Below are positions 57,938-64,000 of a stretch of 64,000 nucleotides of DNA, one piece after another. Every line of letters starts with the position of its first letter. The stretch's first letter is position 1. Origin of the DNA: Arthrobacter gengyunqii (GTDB taxonomy: Bacteria; Actinomycetota; Actinomycetes; Actinomycetales; Micrococcaceae); NCBI RefSeq assembly GCF_023022985.1, contig NZ_CP095461.1:806001-870000 (forward strand), written 5' to 3'. Made by a program: the position numbers and the translations under genes. The notes under the pieces were generated by a model. The model was not told where the DNA came from. It searched no databases and saw only the letters and a list, made by a program, of their open reading frames with translations.

Positions 57938-58893
57938 TGGCGCTGCTCACCGGCAGCAGGTCCGCCGGAACGGGGGCTGCCGGAACGAACACCGCCGGGG
58001 GAGGTGCAGCCGGCGGCGAAGAGGCAGCCGAACGGCGCCGCGGCAGGGTCGGCTACCTGCTGATCCTGCCCGGGTTCATCTTCATGCTGCTGTTTTTTGT
58101 CCTGCCGGTCTTTTCGCTTCTGGCAACCTCCCTGTACGTGAAACCCGAAGGCGCGGATGTCGGCCAGTTTGTGCCGGCCCTGGAATTCGGCAACTACGCG
58201 GTGGTGCTGCAAAACTACTGGCCCGCCGTCGTCCGGTCCTTCGGTTTTGCGCTGATCGCCACGGTCGCCGCCCTGCTCATCGGGTATCCGATGGCCTATC
58301 TGGTGGCGGTGCGGCTGAGGGAACACAAACTGCTCAAGGGCATCCTCCTGGTGCTGATCATCGCGCCGTTCTTCACCAGCTTCATCCTGCGCACCCAGGC
58401 CTGGAAACAGATCCTCGCTGATGAAGGTCCCGTGGTGGGAATCCTGCGCGCAGTCTCCCTGCTGCCCGACGACGGGCGGCTCACCGCCACGGCCTTCGCC
58501 GTGGTCTGCGGATTGACCTACAACTTCCTGCCCTTCATGGCGCTGCCCATTTACGCCTCCCTGGAACGGATGGATGTCCGGTTGATCGAAGCCGGGGGAG
58601 ACCTCTACGCCAGTCCAATGGAAACGTTCCGGCGGATCACCTTTCCGCTGTCCCTGCCCGGGGTGATGGCCGGCACCCTGCTGACCTTCATCCCGGCCAC
58701 CGGCGACTACATCAATGCCGCCCTGCTGGGCAACAACCAGAACACCACCATGATTGGACAGGTCATCGATTCGCGGTTCTTCCGGGTGGTCGACTATCCG
58801 GGAGCCTCGGCCCTGTCCTTCCTGCTCATGCTGGCCATCCTGTTCCTGGTCCTCCTGTACGTGCGCCGCTTCGGCACCAAAGAACTGATGTGA
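57937..58893 (+). CDS. potB: Polyamine ABC transporter permease
   Basis: A 318-residue permease with a 40-residue Gly/Ala-rich cytoplasmic N-terminus and six helices; the EAA loop EAGGDLYASPMETFRRITFP is at about 220-240. Pairs with PotC. Confidence 0.94.
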   Translation: MALLTGSRSAGTGAAGTNTAGGGAAGGEEAAERRRGRVGYLLILPGFIFMLLFFVLPVFSLLATSLYVKPEGADVGQFVPALEFGNYAVVLQNYWPAVVRSFGFALIATVAALLIGYPMAYLVAVRLREHKLLKGILLVLIIAPFFTSFILRTQAWKQILADEGPVVGILRAVSLLPDDGRLTATAFAVVCGLTYNFLPFMALPIYASLERMDVRLIEAGGDLYASPMETFRRITFPLSLPGVMAGTLLTFIPATGDYINAALLGNNQNTTMIGQVIDSRFFRVVDYPGASALSFLLMLAILFLVLLYVRRFGTKELM

Positions 58894-58901
58894 GGGGCTC
58901 C

Positions 58902-59699
58902 ATGCAACAGACCATTGGACGCTGGCTGATTCCCGTCACCGCCGGCTTGGCTTTCCTGTTCCTGCTGGTGCCGATCGGCTACGTGTTTGCGTACTCCTTT
59001 AACGACGCCGGACGCACCAACCTCACCTGGCGCGGCTTTACCCTCGCCAATTGGCAGAACCCCTGCGGGGCGCCGGAAGTGTGCGCATCACTGGCCAACA
59101 GCCTGCAGATCGGAGCCGTCTCCACGGTCCTGGCCACGGCACTCGGGACGGCTATCGCCGTCGGGCTGGTGCGTTACCGCTTCCGGTTCAGCGCAACGGC
59201 CAACATGCTGATTTTCCTGCCGCTGGCCACTCCCGAGGTGGTGCTGGGTGCTTCGCTGCTGGCCCAGTTCCTGAACGTCGGCGCGGAGCTGGGCAAGGGC
59301 ACGCTGATCATTGCGCACACCATGTTCTGCATCTCGTTTGTGGTGGTCACCGTGAAGGCAAGGGTGGCCAGCCTGGACCCCAAGCTGGAGGAGGCCGCAG
59401 CGGACCTTTATGCCTCGCCCCTGCAGGCCTTCTGGCGGGTCACCTTTCCGCTGCTGCTGCCAGGCATCATGGCCGCCGCACTGCTCGCCTTCGCCATGAG
59501 CTTTGATGATTTCATCATCACGAATTTCAATTCAGGAAGCGTGGACACTTTTCCGAAGTTCATTTACGTGGCGGCCACCCGGGGAATTCCCGCGCAGGCC
59601 AATGTCATCGGATCGGCAATGTTCATTGTTTCGCTGCTGGTTGTTGTTGGCGGCCAACTGATTTCCCATCGCAGGGCCAAGGCACTGGCTGCCCGTTAA
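58902..59699 (+). CDS. potC: Polyamine ABC transporter permease
   Basis: A 265-residue permease with six helices; EAA loop EEAADLYASPLQAFWRVTFP and MSFDDFIITNFNSG, as in PotC. ATG at 58902 follows GAGGGG; a GTG at 58890 overlapping the potB stop (GTGA) is the alternative. Last gene of potDABC. Confidence 0.94.
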   Translation: MQQTIGRWLIPVTAGLAFLFLLVPIGYVFAYSFNDAGRTNLTWRGFTLANWQNPCGAPEVCASLANSLQIGAVSTVLATALGTAIAVGLVRYRFRFSATANMLIFLPLATPEVVLGASLLAQFLNVGAELGKGTLIIAHTMFCISFVVVTVKARVASLDPKLEEAAADLYASPLQAFWRVTFPLLLPGIMAAALLAFAMSFDDFIITNFNSGSVDTFPKFIYVAATRGIPAQANVIGSAMFIVSLLVVVGGQLISHRRAKALAAR

Positions 59700-59704
59700 A
59701 GCGG

Positions 59705-60010
59705 TCAGCGTCTGCGGCGGATGCGAATCGGTCCGCGGACAGAGGACAGGTCCACGACTTCGCCGCGTTGGGTGATGTCGACGTCGCCGCTCGCCACCAG
59801 CCGGCCCGCAGCCCCGCGGGCCTCGTCCATCAGCGGACGCCAATTGTCCGGGGCCACCGCCCGGGCGGCATCCGAGGGACAGATAGTGGCGGTGTCCGCC
59901 CGGGCGGCGAGCAAACCCAGGATGGCAGCCTCAAGGCGCGGGCCGACGTCGTCCTGCCGTGTGTCAGTGTTTCCTGCCGCAACAGTTTCGCTGTTGTCCA
60001 TGCACGCCAT
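59705..60010 (-). CDS. DUF3253 domain protein
   Basis: A 101-residue protein. After 25 polar residues it follows the DUF3253 pattern: LEAAILGLLAARADTATICPSDAAR, WRPLMDEARGAAGRLV, then the short ending RGPIRIRRRR. Domain structure suggests a small winged helix. ATG at 60010 or 60001 both lack a ribosome-binding site. Function unknown. It is convergent with potC (5 bp apart) and divergent from the SRPBCC gene. Confidence 0.85.
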   Translation of the reverse strand: MACMDNSETVAAGNTDTRQDDVGPRLEAAILGLLAARADTATICPSDAARAVAPDNWRPLMDEARGAAGRLVASGDVDITQRGEVVDLSSVRGPIRIRRRR

Positions 60011-60155
60011 TGTGCCGCGGAAGGGCAGCCGCCGGAACCGGAACAGGGGTAATGCCGGTGCGGGCTGCCGGTTGCTGTGCCAGTGTGGCCATGCCGGGGT
60101 GCGACGGACCACACTTAAAGACGGAGTCGGGCGGAACCGACGCGAGAGGACTGTC

Positions 60156-60644
60156 ATGGCTGATCCGGTGTCACCGCAGGGCGCGGAGAATGAGTTGCTG
60201 ATGGTGCGGGATTTCCCGGTCCCGCAGCAGGACGTTTACGAGGCCTGGTCCGATCTGGCGCACGCCACGGACTGGTGGGGGCCCGAGGGGTTTATTGTCC
60301 CGCCGGAGCGGGTGCACATCGAGAACCGCGTGGGCGGAACCTATCGGGCGTGCATGGTCAACACCCTGACCGGCGATGAGTTGTGGTGGGGCGGGACCCT
60401 GACGGACCTCGAGCCGCCGGACCGGCTGGTGATGACCCAGGAGTGGCAGTCTCCGGACGGAACGCCGTCGAGCCCCGAAACCCGGATTTCCGTGGACCTG
60501 GCCCCGCATGACGGTGGAACGCGGATGACGTTCCGTCAGGGACCCTTCACGGACCGCCGTGATCTCGACGGACACCAGAGCGGGTGGAACTCTTCCTTTG
60601 ACCGGCTTTCCCGGTATCTGGTCCGCCACCGCGGCGGCAGGTGA
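60156..60644 (+). CDS. SRPBCC (AHSA1-type) domain protein
   Basis: A 162-residue START/Bet v1-like protein: VRDFPVPQQDVYEAWSDLAHATDWWGPEGF, VGGTYRACMV and SSFDRLSRYL at the end. ATG at 60156 with GAGAGGA upstream; the open frame extends to 59721 but lies on the DUF3253 opposite strand. Such proteins bind hydrophobic ligands; role unknown. Confidence 0.88.
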   Translation: MADPVSPQGAENELLMVRDFPVPQQDVYEAWSDLAHATDWWGPEGFIVPPERVHIENRVGGTYRACMVNTLTGDELWWGGTLTDLEPPDRLVMTQEWQSPDGTPSSPETRISVDLAPHDGGTRMTFRQGPFTDRRDLDGHQSGWNSSFDRLSRYLVRHRGGR

Positions 60645-60754
60645 ACGGCGGCTGGGGGAGCGTGAAATAAGAGCGCGCCCTCCGCTGTTGCACCCTGTGT
60701 GCCCGGGCAAACAGCCGGCGGGGCGCAACGTGCAACGAAAGGCCGAAAACCCAC

Positions 60755-61744
60755 ATGACTGTTCCGCTGTCGATCCTCGATCTGGCCATCATTGACGAGG
60801 GCGAGACCGCGCGCGACTCCTTCGCTTCCAGCCTCGCCCTGGCGCAGCAGGCCGAGAAGCTGGGCTACCGGCGCATCTGGTATGCCGAGCACCACAACAT
60901 GCCCACTATCGCGTCCTCGGCCACCAGCGTGCTGGTGGGCTACATCGCCGCGAACACCGAAAGCATCCGGCTGGGCGCCGGCGGGGTAATGCTGCCCAAC
61001 CACGCACCGCTGACCATTGCCGAGCAGTTCGGCACCCTGGAAACACTCTTCCCGGGCCGGATTGACCTCGGCCTGGGCCGAGCCCCCGGCAGCGACCAGA
61101 AGACGATGCGTGCACTGCGCCGCGATCCCACGTCCTCCGACAGTTTCCCGCAGGACGTGCAGGAACTGCAGGGCTACCTCACCGGAAACACCCTCATCCC
61201 CGGCATCGACGCCACCCCCGGCAAGGGCACCAATGTGCCGCTGTACATCCTGGGATCGTCCCTGTTCGGCGCCAAACTGGCTGCAGCCCTCGGTCTGCCC
61301 TACTCCTTCGCCTCGCACTTCGCGCCGCAGGCACTGCAGGACGCCGTGGCGATCTACCGCCGCGACTTCCGGCCCTCTGCCCAGCTGGCCGAGCCGTATG
61401 TCATTGCCGGCGTGAACGTCATTGCCGCGGACACCTCCGAAGACGCGCAGCAGATGTTCGAGGATGGCCAGCGCCGCCGCGTCACCCAGCTCTTTGGCCG
61501 GGACCGGACCTTTACCCCCGAAGAGGCGGATCTGATCCTGGAATCCCCGGGCGGGCAGCAGGTCAAGCAGATGGGCCGCTATTCAGCGGTGGGCACGCCT
61601 GTCGAGGTCCGCGATTACCTGGACTGGTTCAGCACCCACGCCGATGCCGACGAGCTGATCATCGCCACCCAGACGCCCACCCTCGAGTCACGGCTGCATT
61701 CCTTTGAGCTGCTGGCCGGCGTGACGGAGCTTGCCGGAGCGTAG
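60755..61744 (+). CDS. LLM-class flavin-dependent oxidoreductase
   Basis: A 329-residue bacterial-luciferase-like monooxygenase of the MsnO8/YhbW subgroup: [28 protein letters not shown] at 30-57, [14 protein letters not shown] at 103-116, and [26 protein letters not shown]. It would use reduced FMN (or F420) and oxygen on an unknown substrate. AAAGG precedes the ATG. The 110-bp upstream region can form an imperfect hairpin (60675-60726). Confidence 0.9.
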   Translation: MTVPLSILDLAIIDEGETARDSFASSLALAQQAEKLGYRRIWYAEHHNMPTIASSATSVLVGYIAANTESIRLGAGGVMLPNHAPLTIAEQFGTLETLFPGRIDLGLGRAPGSDQKTMRALRRDPTSSDSFPQDVQELQGYLTGNTLIPGIDATPGKGTNVPLYILGSSLFGAKLAAALGLPYSFASHFAPQALQDAVAIYRRDFRPSAQLAEPYVIAGVNVIAADTSEDAQQMFEDGQRRRVTQLFGRDRTFTPEEADLILESPGGQQVKQMGRYSAVGTPVEVRDYLDWFSTHADADELIIATQTPTLESRLHSFELLAGVTELAGA

Positions 61745-61788
61745 CCTCCTCGATACGGCCGCCCTCCGGGCTGTGCTAGAAACGAAGA

Positions 61789-62259
61789 ATGATTGAAAAC
61801 CCGCAGGTAATCCACTGTCCCGTCGGCATGCGCTGGGGGGACATGGATGCCTACGGGCATGTGAACAACGTGGAAATCCTGCGGATCCTGGAAGAAGCAC
61901 GGATCCACGCCTTCGGCCCGCCCGGCGGAACCGGCGGGCCGGGGCGGGAACCCGTCGTCGCGCTCTTCAACAACGTGCCGGCAGGCACCCAGGCACTGGT
62001 TGCAGAGCACCGGGTGAAGTACCTGTCGCCGCTGACCTACCGCAATATTCCTGCCGACATTGCTGTGTGGATCAGCGCGCTCAAGGCTGCGAGCCTGACC
62101 ATTGCCTACGTCATCCGGGACCCGGTCACCTCGGTGGCCTGCGCCAAGGCCGAAACCACACTGGCCTTTGTCGACGGCGGTACCGGACGGCTGATGCGGA
62201 TCGCACCGGAGCAAAAAGAGCTCATCCTCCCTTACCTGGGTGCATCCGTCTTCCCTTAG
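61789..62259 (+). CDS. Acyl-CoA thioesterase (4HBT hotdog fold)
   Basis: A 156-residue hotdog protein with the 4-hydroxybenzoyl-CoA thioesterase motif MRWGDMDAYGHVNNVEILRILEEAR (catalytic Asp at about 21). It hydrolyses acyl- or aroyl-CoA. The ATG has weak GAAG upstream and a GCTAGA -10-like sequence eight bases before it, so a leaderless transcript is possible. Substrate not predictable. Confidence 0.9.
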   Translation: MIENPQVIHCPVGMRWGDMDAYGHVNNVEILRILEEARIHAFGPPGGTGGPGREPVVALFNNVPAGTQALVAEHRVKYLSPLTYRNIPADIAVWISALKAASLTIAYVIRDPVTSVACAKAETTLAFVDGGTGRLMRIAPEQKELILPYLGASVFP

Positions 62260-62439
62260 CCCGGGATCCTCCCGCCCGCCTGCCTGTCGGAACCTGCGGT
62301 CCCCGGCTAGCCTTTTCATATCGGCCCAGGCGGCTGCCGGCGCCACCCTCAGCTATTCAGCCCCGTTGTCCCTTCATCTCCGAGGCATCTGACGGGCCGG
62401 AACCGGACGATCGGTCCCGGCCCTGCCCTGCTAAGGAGA

Positions 62440-62994
62440 ATGACCGTGTGGTCCCACAATCTCGGAATTTCGCCCTTTGAAGCCCTCGTGGTAATCCTGT
62501 CTGCGATTGGCATCTACGCCGCCTTTTTCCTCCTCATCCGGACAGCGGGGCAGCGTGCCCTGGCCAGCTGGTCAACGCTGGACAAAGCCATTGTCATTGC
62601 CTTTGGCTCCGTGCTGGGACGAGTCGTGCTGGGCTATACCCCCACACTGGCCGCCGGCGTCATTGCACTGGCCACCATGCTGGCCCTTTTCCGCTTGGAA
62701 GCCGTCCTGCGTCGGACCAAGCAGGGTTCCTATTTATCCAGCAAGCCCATCCTGCTCATGGTGGGTGAGGAACCCCTGGAGTCCGGGTTGCGTGCCGCCA
62801 GGATTGTGGAAGACGAGTTGTATTTCAAACTGCGCCAGGCCGGTATCAGGAACTTTGCCGAAGTGGCGCTTGTCGTCCTGGAACCCACGGGCGATGTCTC
62901 CGTACTGCGTCGAGGCGAGCTCATTGAACCGCGGTTGCTGCGCCGGATCACGGATCGGAGCAGTATTCCCGCTGAGTTCCTGCTCCCAAGTTGA
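62440..62994 (+). CDS. DUF421 (YetF-like) membrane protein
   Basis: A 184-residue protein with three N-terminal helices (about 12-34, 45-65, 68-88) and the DUF421 cytoplasmic domain (KPILLMVGEEPLESGLRAARI, then FAEVALVVLEPTGDVSVL). AAGGAGA precedes the ATG. YetF proteins affect germinant-receptor or envelope functions in Bacillus; here the role is unknown. Followed by a G-quadruplex motif. Confidence 0.88.
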   Translation: MTVWSHNLGISPFEALVVILSAIGIYAAFFLLIRTAGQRALASWSTLDKAIVIAFGSVLGRVVLGYTPTLAAGVIALATMLALFRLEAVLRRTKQGSYLSSKPILLMVGEEPLESGLRAARIVEDELYFKLRQAGIRNFAEVALVVLEPTGDVSVLRRGELIEPRLLRRITDRSSIPAEFLLPS

Positions 62995-62995
62995 G

Positions 62996-63017
62996 TTGGG
63001 GAGGGGTTGGGGAGGGG
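62996..63017 (+). repeat. Tandem 11-bp repeat forming a G-quadruplex motif
   Basis: TTGGGGAGGGG at 62996-63006 is repeated exactly at 63007-63017. The core GGGGAGGGGTTGGGGAGGGG (62998-63017) has four runs of four G with loops of 1, 2 and 1 bases, a canonical G4 motif. It begins 1 bp after the DUF421 stop and ends 27 bp before the cspA -35 element. Confidence 0.9.
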
Positions 63018-63044
63018 TGCGCAAAAGGTGCGGAATGAGGCCGG

Positions 63045-63074
63045 TTACCGCTTTGGTGGAAAGTGGTGTAGAGT
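63045..63074 (+). promoter_or_regulatory. Probable promoter of the cold-shock gene
   Basis: TTACCG (63045-63050) and TAGAGT (63069-63074) with 18-bp spacing. A start near 63081 would give a leader of about 143 bases, the length usual for cold-shock mRNAs. Confidence 0.55.
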
Positions 63075-63080
63075 CTTACT

Positions 63081-63223
63081 CAGTTGTTGGTTGTTGCGCA
63101 TTTTGTATTTCAAGTGGCGAAACCCAAACGGGCTAGCCGCTTTTCTGTAAAAGCGGTAAATGAACACCGCGACTGAAGCTACCCGAAAGTCGGGATCTGC
63201 TTCACTCCAGAAGGAATATTAAA
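63081..63223 (+). promoter_or_regulatory. Structured 5' leader of the cold-shock mRNA
   Basis: The A/T-rich leader holds a perfect 8-bp hairpin, CCGCTTTT (63137-63144) with AAAAGCGG (63149-63156), and a two-part stem: GAAGC (63175-63179) with GCTTC (63199-63203) enclosing CCCGA (63182-63186) with TCGGG (63190-63194). AAGGA at 63211-63215 is left free. Temperature-sensitive leaders of csp genes have this kind of layout. Confidence 0.6.
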
Positions 63224-63427
63224 ATGGCTACAGGTACAGTAAAATGGTTTAACTCCGAAAAGGGCTTCGGCTTCATCGAGCCCGATGACGGCAGCGCCGA
63301 CGTGTTCGCTCACTACTCCGCTATCAACTCCAATGGTTACAAGTCCCTGGACGAGAACCAGAAGGTTAGCTTTGATACCGAGCAGGGCCCCAAGGGTCCC
63401 CAGGCTACGAACATCCAGGCGCTCTAA
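63224..63427 (+). CDS. cspA: Cold-shock protein, CspA family
   Basis: A 67-residue single cold-shock domain: [20 protein letters not shown] contains RNP1 (KGFGFI), DVFAHYSAI is RNP2, and the ending [13 protein letters not shown] is typical. It binds single-stranded RNA/DNA and keeps mRNA unstructured. AAGGA lies 8 bases before the ATG. Monocistronic, with its own leader and terminator. Codon use is strongly biased, as expected for a highly expressed gene. Confidence 0.97.
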   Translation: MATGTVKWFNSEKGFGFIEPDDGSADVFAHYSAINSNGYKSLDENQKVSFDTEQGPKGPQATNIQAL

Positions 63428-63468
63428 TTTAGAGACTTCGGTTCAGTACTTGTACTGAATTGCCTTAC

Positions 63469-63499
63469 AAAAGCAGGACGGGTTTCCCGTCCTGCTTTT
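63469..63499 (+). terminator. Rho-independent terminator of cspA
   Basis: AAAAGCAGGACGGG (63469-63482) and CCCGTCCTGCTTTT (63486-63499) form a perfect 14-bp stem with a 3-base loop and a T-rich end. An 8-bp hairpin, TTCAGTAC-TT-GTACTGAA (63442-63459), precedes it directly. Confidence 0.95.
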
Positions 63500-63581
63500 G
63501 TGTTTAACCACCGCTTCCCACAGGGGACGCAGTATTCCGCGGCGGCGGACGCCGAACGCCCGCCGCCCTGTCTGCGGTCCG

Positions 63582-64000
63582 CTAATCCCGTGCGCGCAGG
63601 GCACTTTCGCGCAGATACTGTTCCACGCGCGTGTAGGCGTCGCGTGTGAGGGCCTTCCACAGCTCAACTGCCAAGCGGGGATTCTCTTCTTCAAGGGAGT
63701 CCATGGCGTCGGCGGTGAGGACCTTTAGCCGAACCGGCCCGGATGCCTTCACCGTTGTTTCCTGGCGTTTGTCGGTGCCAAGTGCCATCTCACCGAAGGT
63801 CATGCCCGGACCCAGAGTTGTGAGCTTGATCCGGGAACCGTCCGGCGCCGGCATGGACGTGGCGATCATTCCCGAAACAATGAAGAACACGCCGCCGAAC
63901 CGCTGCCCCACGCGGCGGACCACATCGCCGTCGTCGTAGACACGTTCTTCCATGAGGTCCTGGACCTTTTGGGCGTCCTCGGGGTCCAGCTGGTTCAGGG
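63582..64000 (-). CDS. Cyclic-nucleotide-binding-domain protein, C-terminal part (5' end outside window)
   Basis: The minus-strand frame is open to the window edge, so the gene continues beyond 64000. The 138 visible residues form a CRP/cNMP-type beta-roll: YDDGDVVRRVGQRFGGVFFIVSG, then LGPGMTFGEMAL, the phosphate-binding cassette, with TTVKASGPVRLKVL after it. The PBC Arg-Ser pair is not intact (FGEMALGTDKRQET), so ligand may not be cAMP. There is no DNA-binding helix at the C-terminus, which ends in a plain helix, so it is not a CRP-like regulator. Glutaminases fused to such a domain occur in actinobacteria; that would fit but the rest is not visible. ATG at 63953 is an internal Met, not the likely start. 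Confidence 0.8.
   Translation of the reverse strand, partial: LNQLDPEDAQKVQDLMEERVYDDGDVVRRVGQRFGGVFFIVSGMIATSMPAPDGSRIKLTTLGPGMTFGEMALGTDKRQETTVKASGPVRLKVLTADAMDSLEEENPRLAVELWKALTRDAYTRVEQYLRESALRARD

Overview
The window reads as chromosomal DNA of a high-GC Gram-positive bacterium, most likely a Micrococcaceae member (Arthrobacter and relatives). This rests on the strong G/C third-position bias, the actinobacterial families present (lutABC next to a long FAD/Fe-S D-lactate dehydrogenase, DUF5129, DUF3253, DUF1648 with a GntR gene, DUF2975 with a small XRE gene) and frequent ATGA/GTGA gene overlaps. I see no rRNA, tRNA, CRISPR array, transposase or prophage gene. The genus is inferred from gene content only.

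Layout. (1) 1-7697: an aromatic-compound block on the + strand. It holds the end of an SDR gene, a GalB-type 4-oxalomesaconate hydratase, a CHA aldolase (both from the gallate/protocatechuate 4,5-cleavage route), a PAS-GAF histidine kinase with a LuxR-type regulator, and a metF-like/purU/ligM operon for folate-dependent aryl O-demethylation. The block abuts a 5'-truncated gntR at 7696. (2) 7952-20548: a DUF1648 protein; a lactate-oxidation cluster (D-lactate dehydrogenase, cinA, a decayed GntR regulator, lutABC) with matching operator-like palindromes; an esterase; a second ligM; and an orphan ABC binding protein. (3) 20574-31581: DUF5129 protein, urea transporter urtABCDE, a second esterase, lactate permease, GNAT and DUF1275 proteins. 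(4) 31699-39394: a peptide-type ABC operon with an embedded gamma-glutamyltransferase, a double ATPase and an FCD-GntR regulator. (5) 39391-43291: a small HTH/membrane pair, L-lactate dehydrogenase and a PutP-type symporter. (6) 43391-59699: amine catabolism, in two clusters (PucR side: aldehyde dehydrogenase, FAD amine oxidase, aminotransferase, MmsA; Lrp side: aminotransferase, FAD oxidase) plus the polyamine importer potABCD; a DUF2975/XRE pair sits between. (7) 59705-64000: single genes (DUF3253, SRPBCC, luciferase-like oxidoreductase, thioesterase, DUF421, cold-shock protein with a structured leader) and a partial cyclic-nucleotide-binding protein.

How the genes fit together. LigM would move an aryl methyl group to tetrahydrofolate, the MetF-like protein would oxidise 5-methyl-THF to methylene-THF, and PurU would regenerate THF by releasing formate once FolD (not in the window) has made 10-formyl-THF. 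Demethylated rings would enter a ring-cleavage route ending in GalB and the aldolase, giving pyruvate and oxaloacetate. Lactate permease, the D-lactate dehydrogenase, LutABC and Ldh connect lactate to the same pyruvate pool. The Pot importer and the two amine-oxidation clusters would take polyamines to succinate or acetyl-CoA. The least ordinary signals are the LigM/MetF/PurU grouping with a second LigM, a decayed GntR gene flanked by two near-identical operator sites, a 13-bp inverted repeat covering the lrp-potD divergent promoters, and a perfect four-tract G-quadruplex motif upstream of the cold-shock gene.
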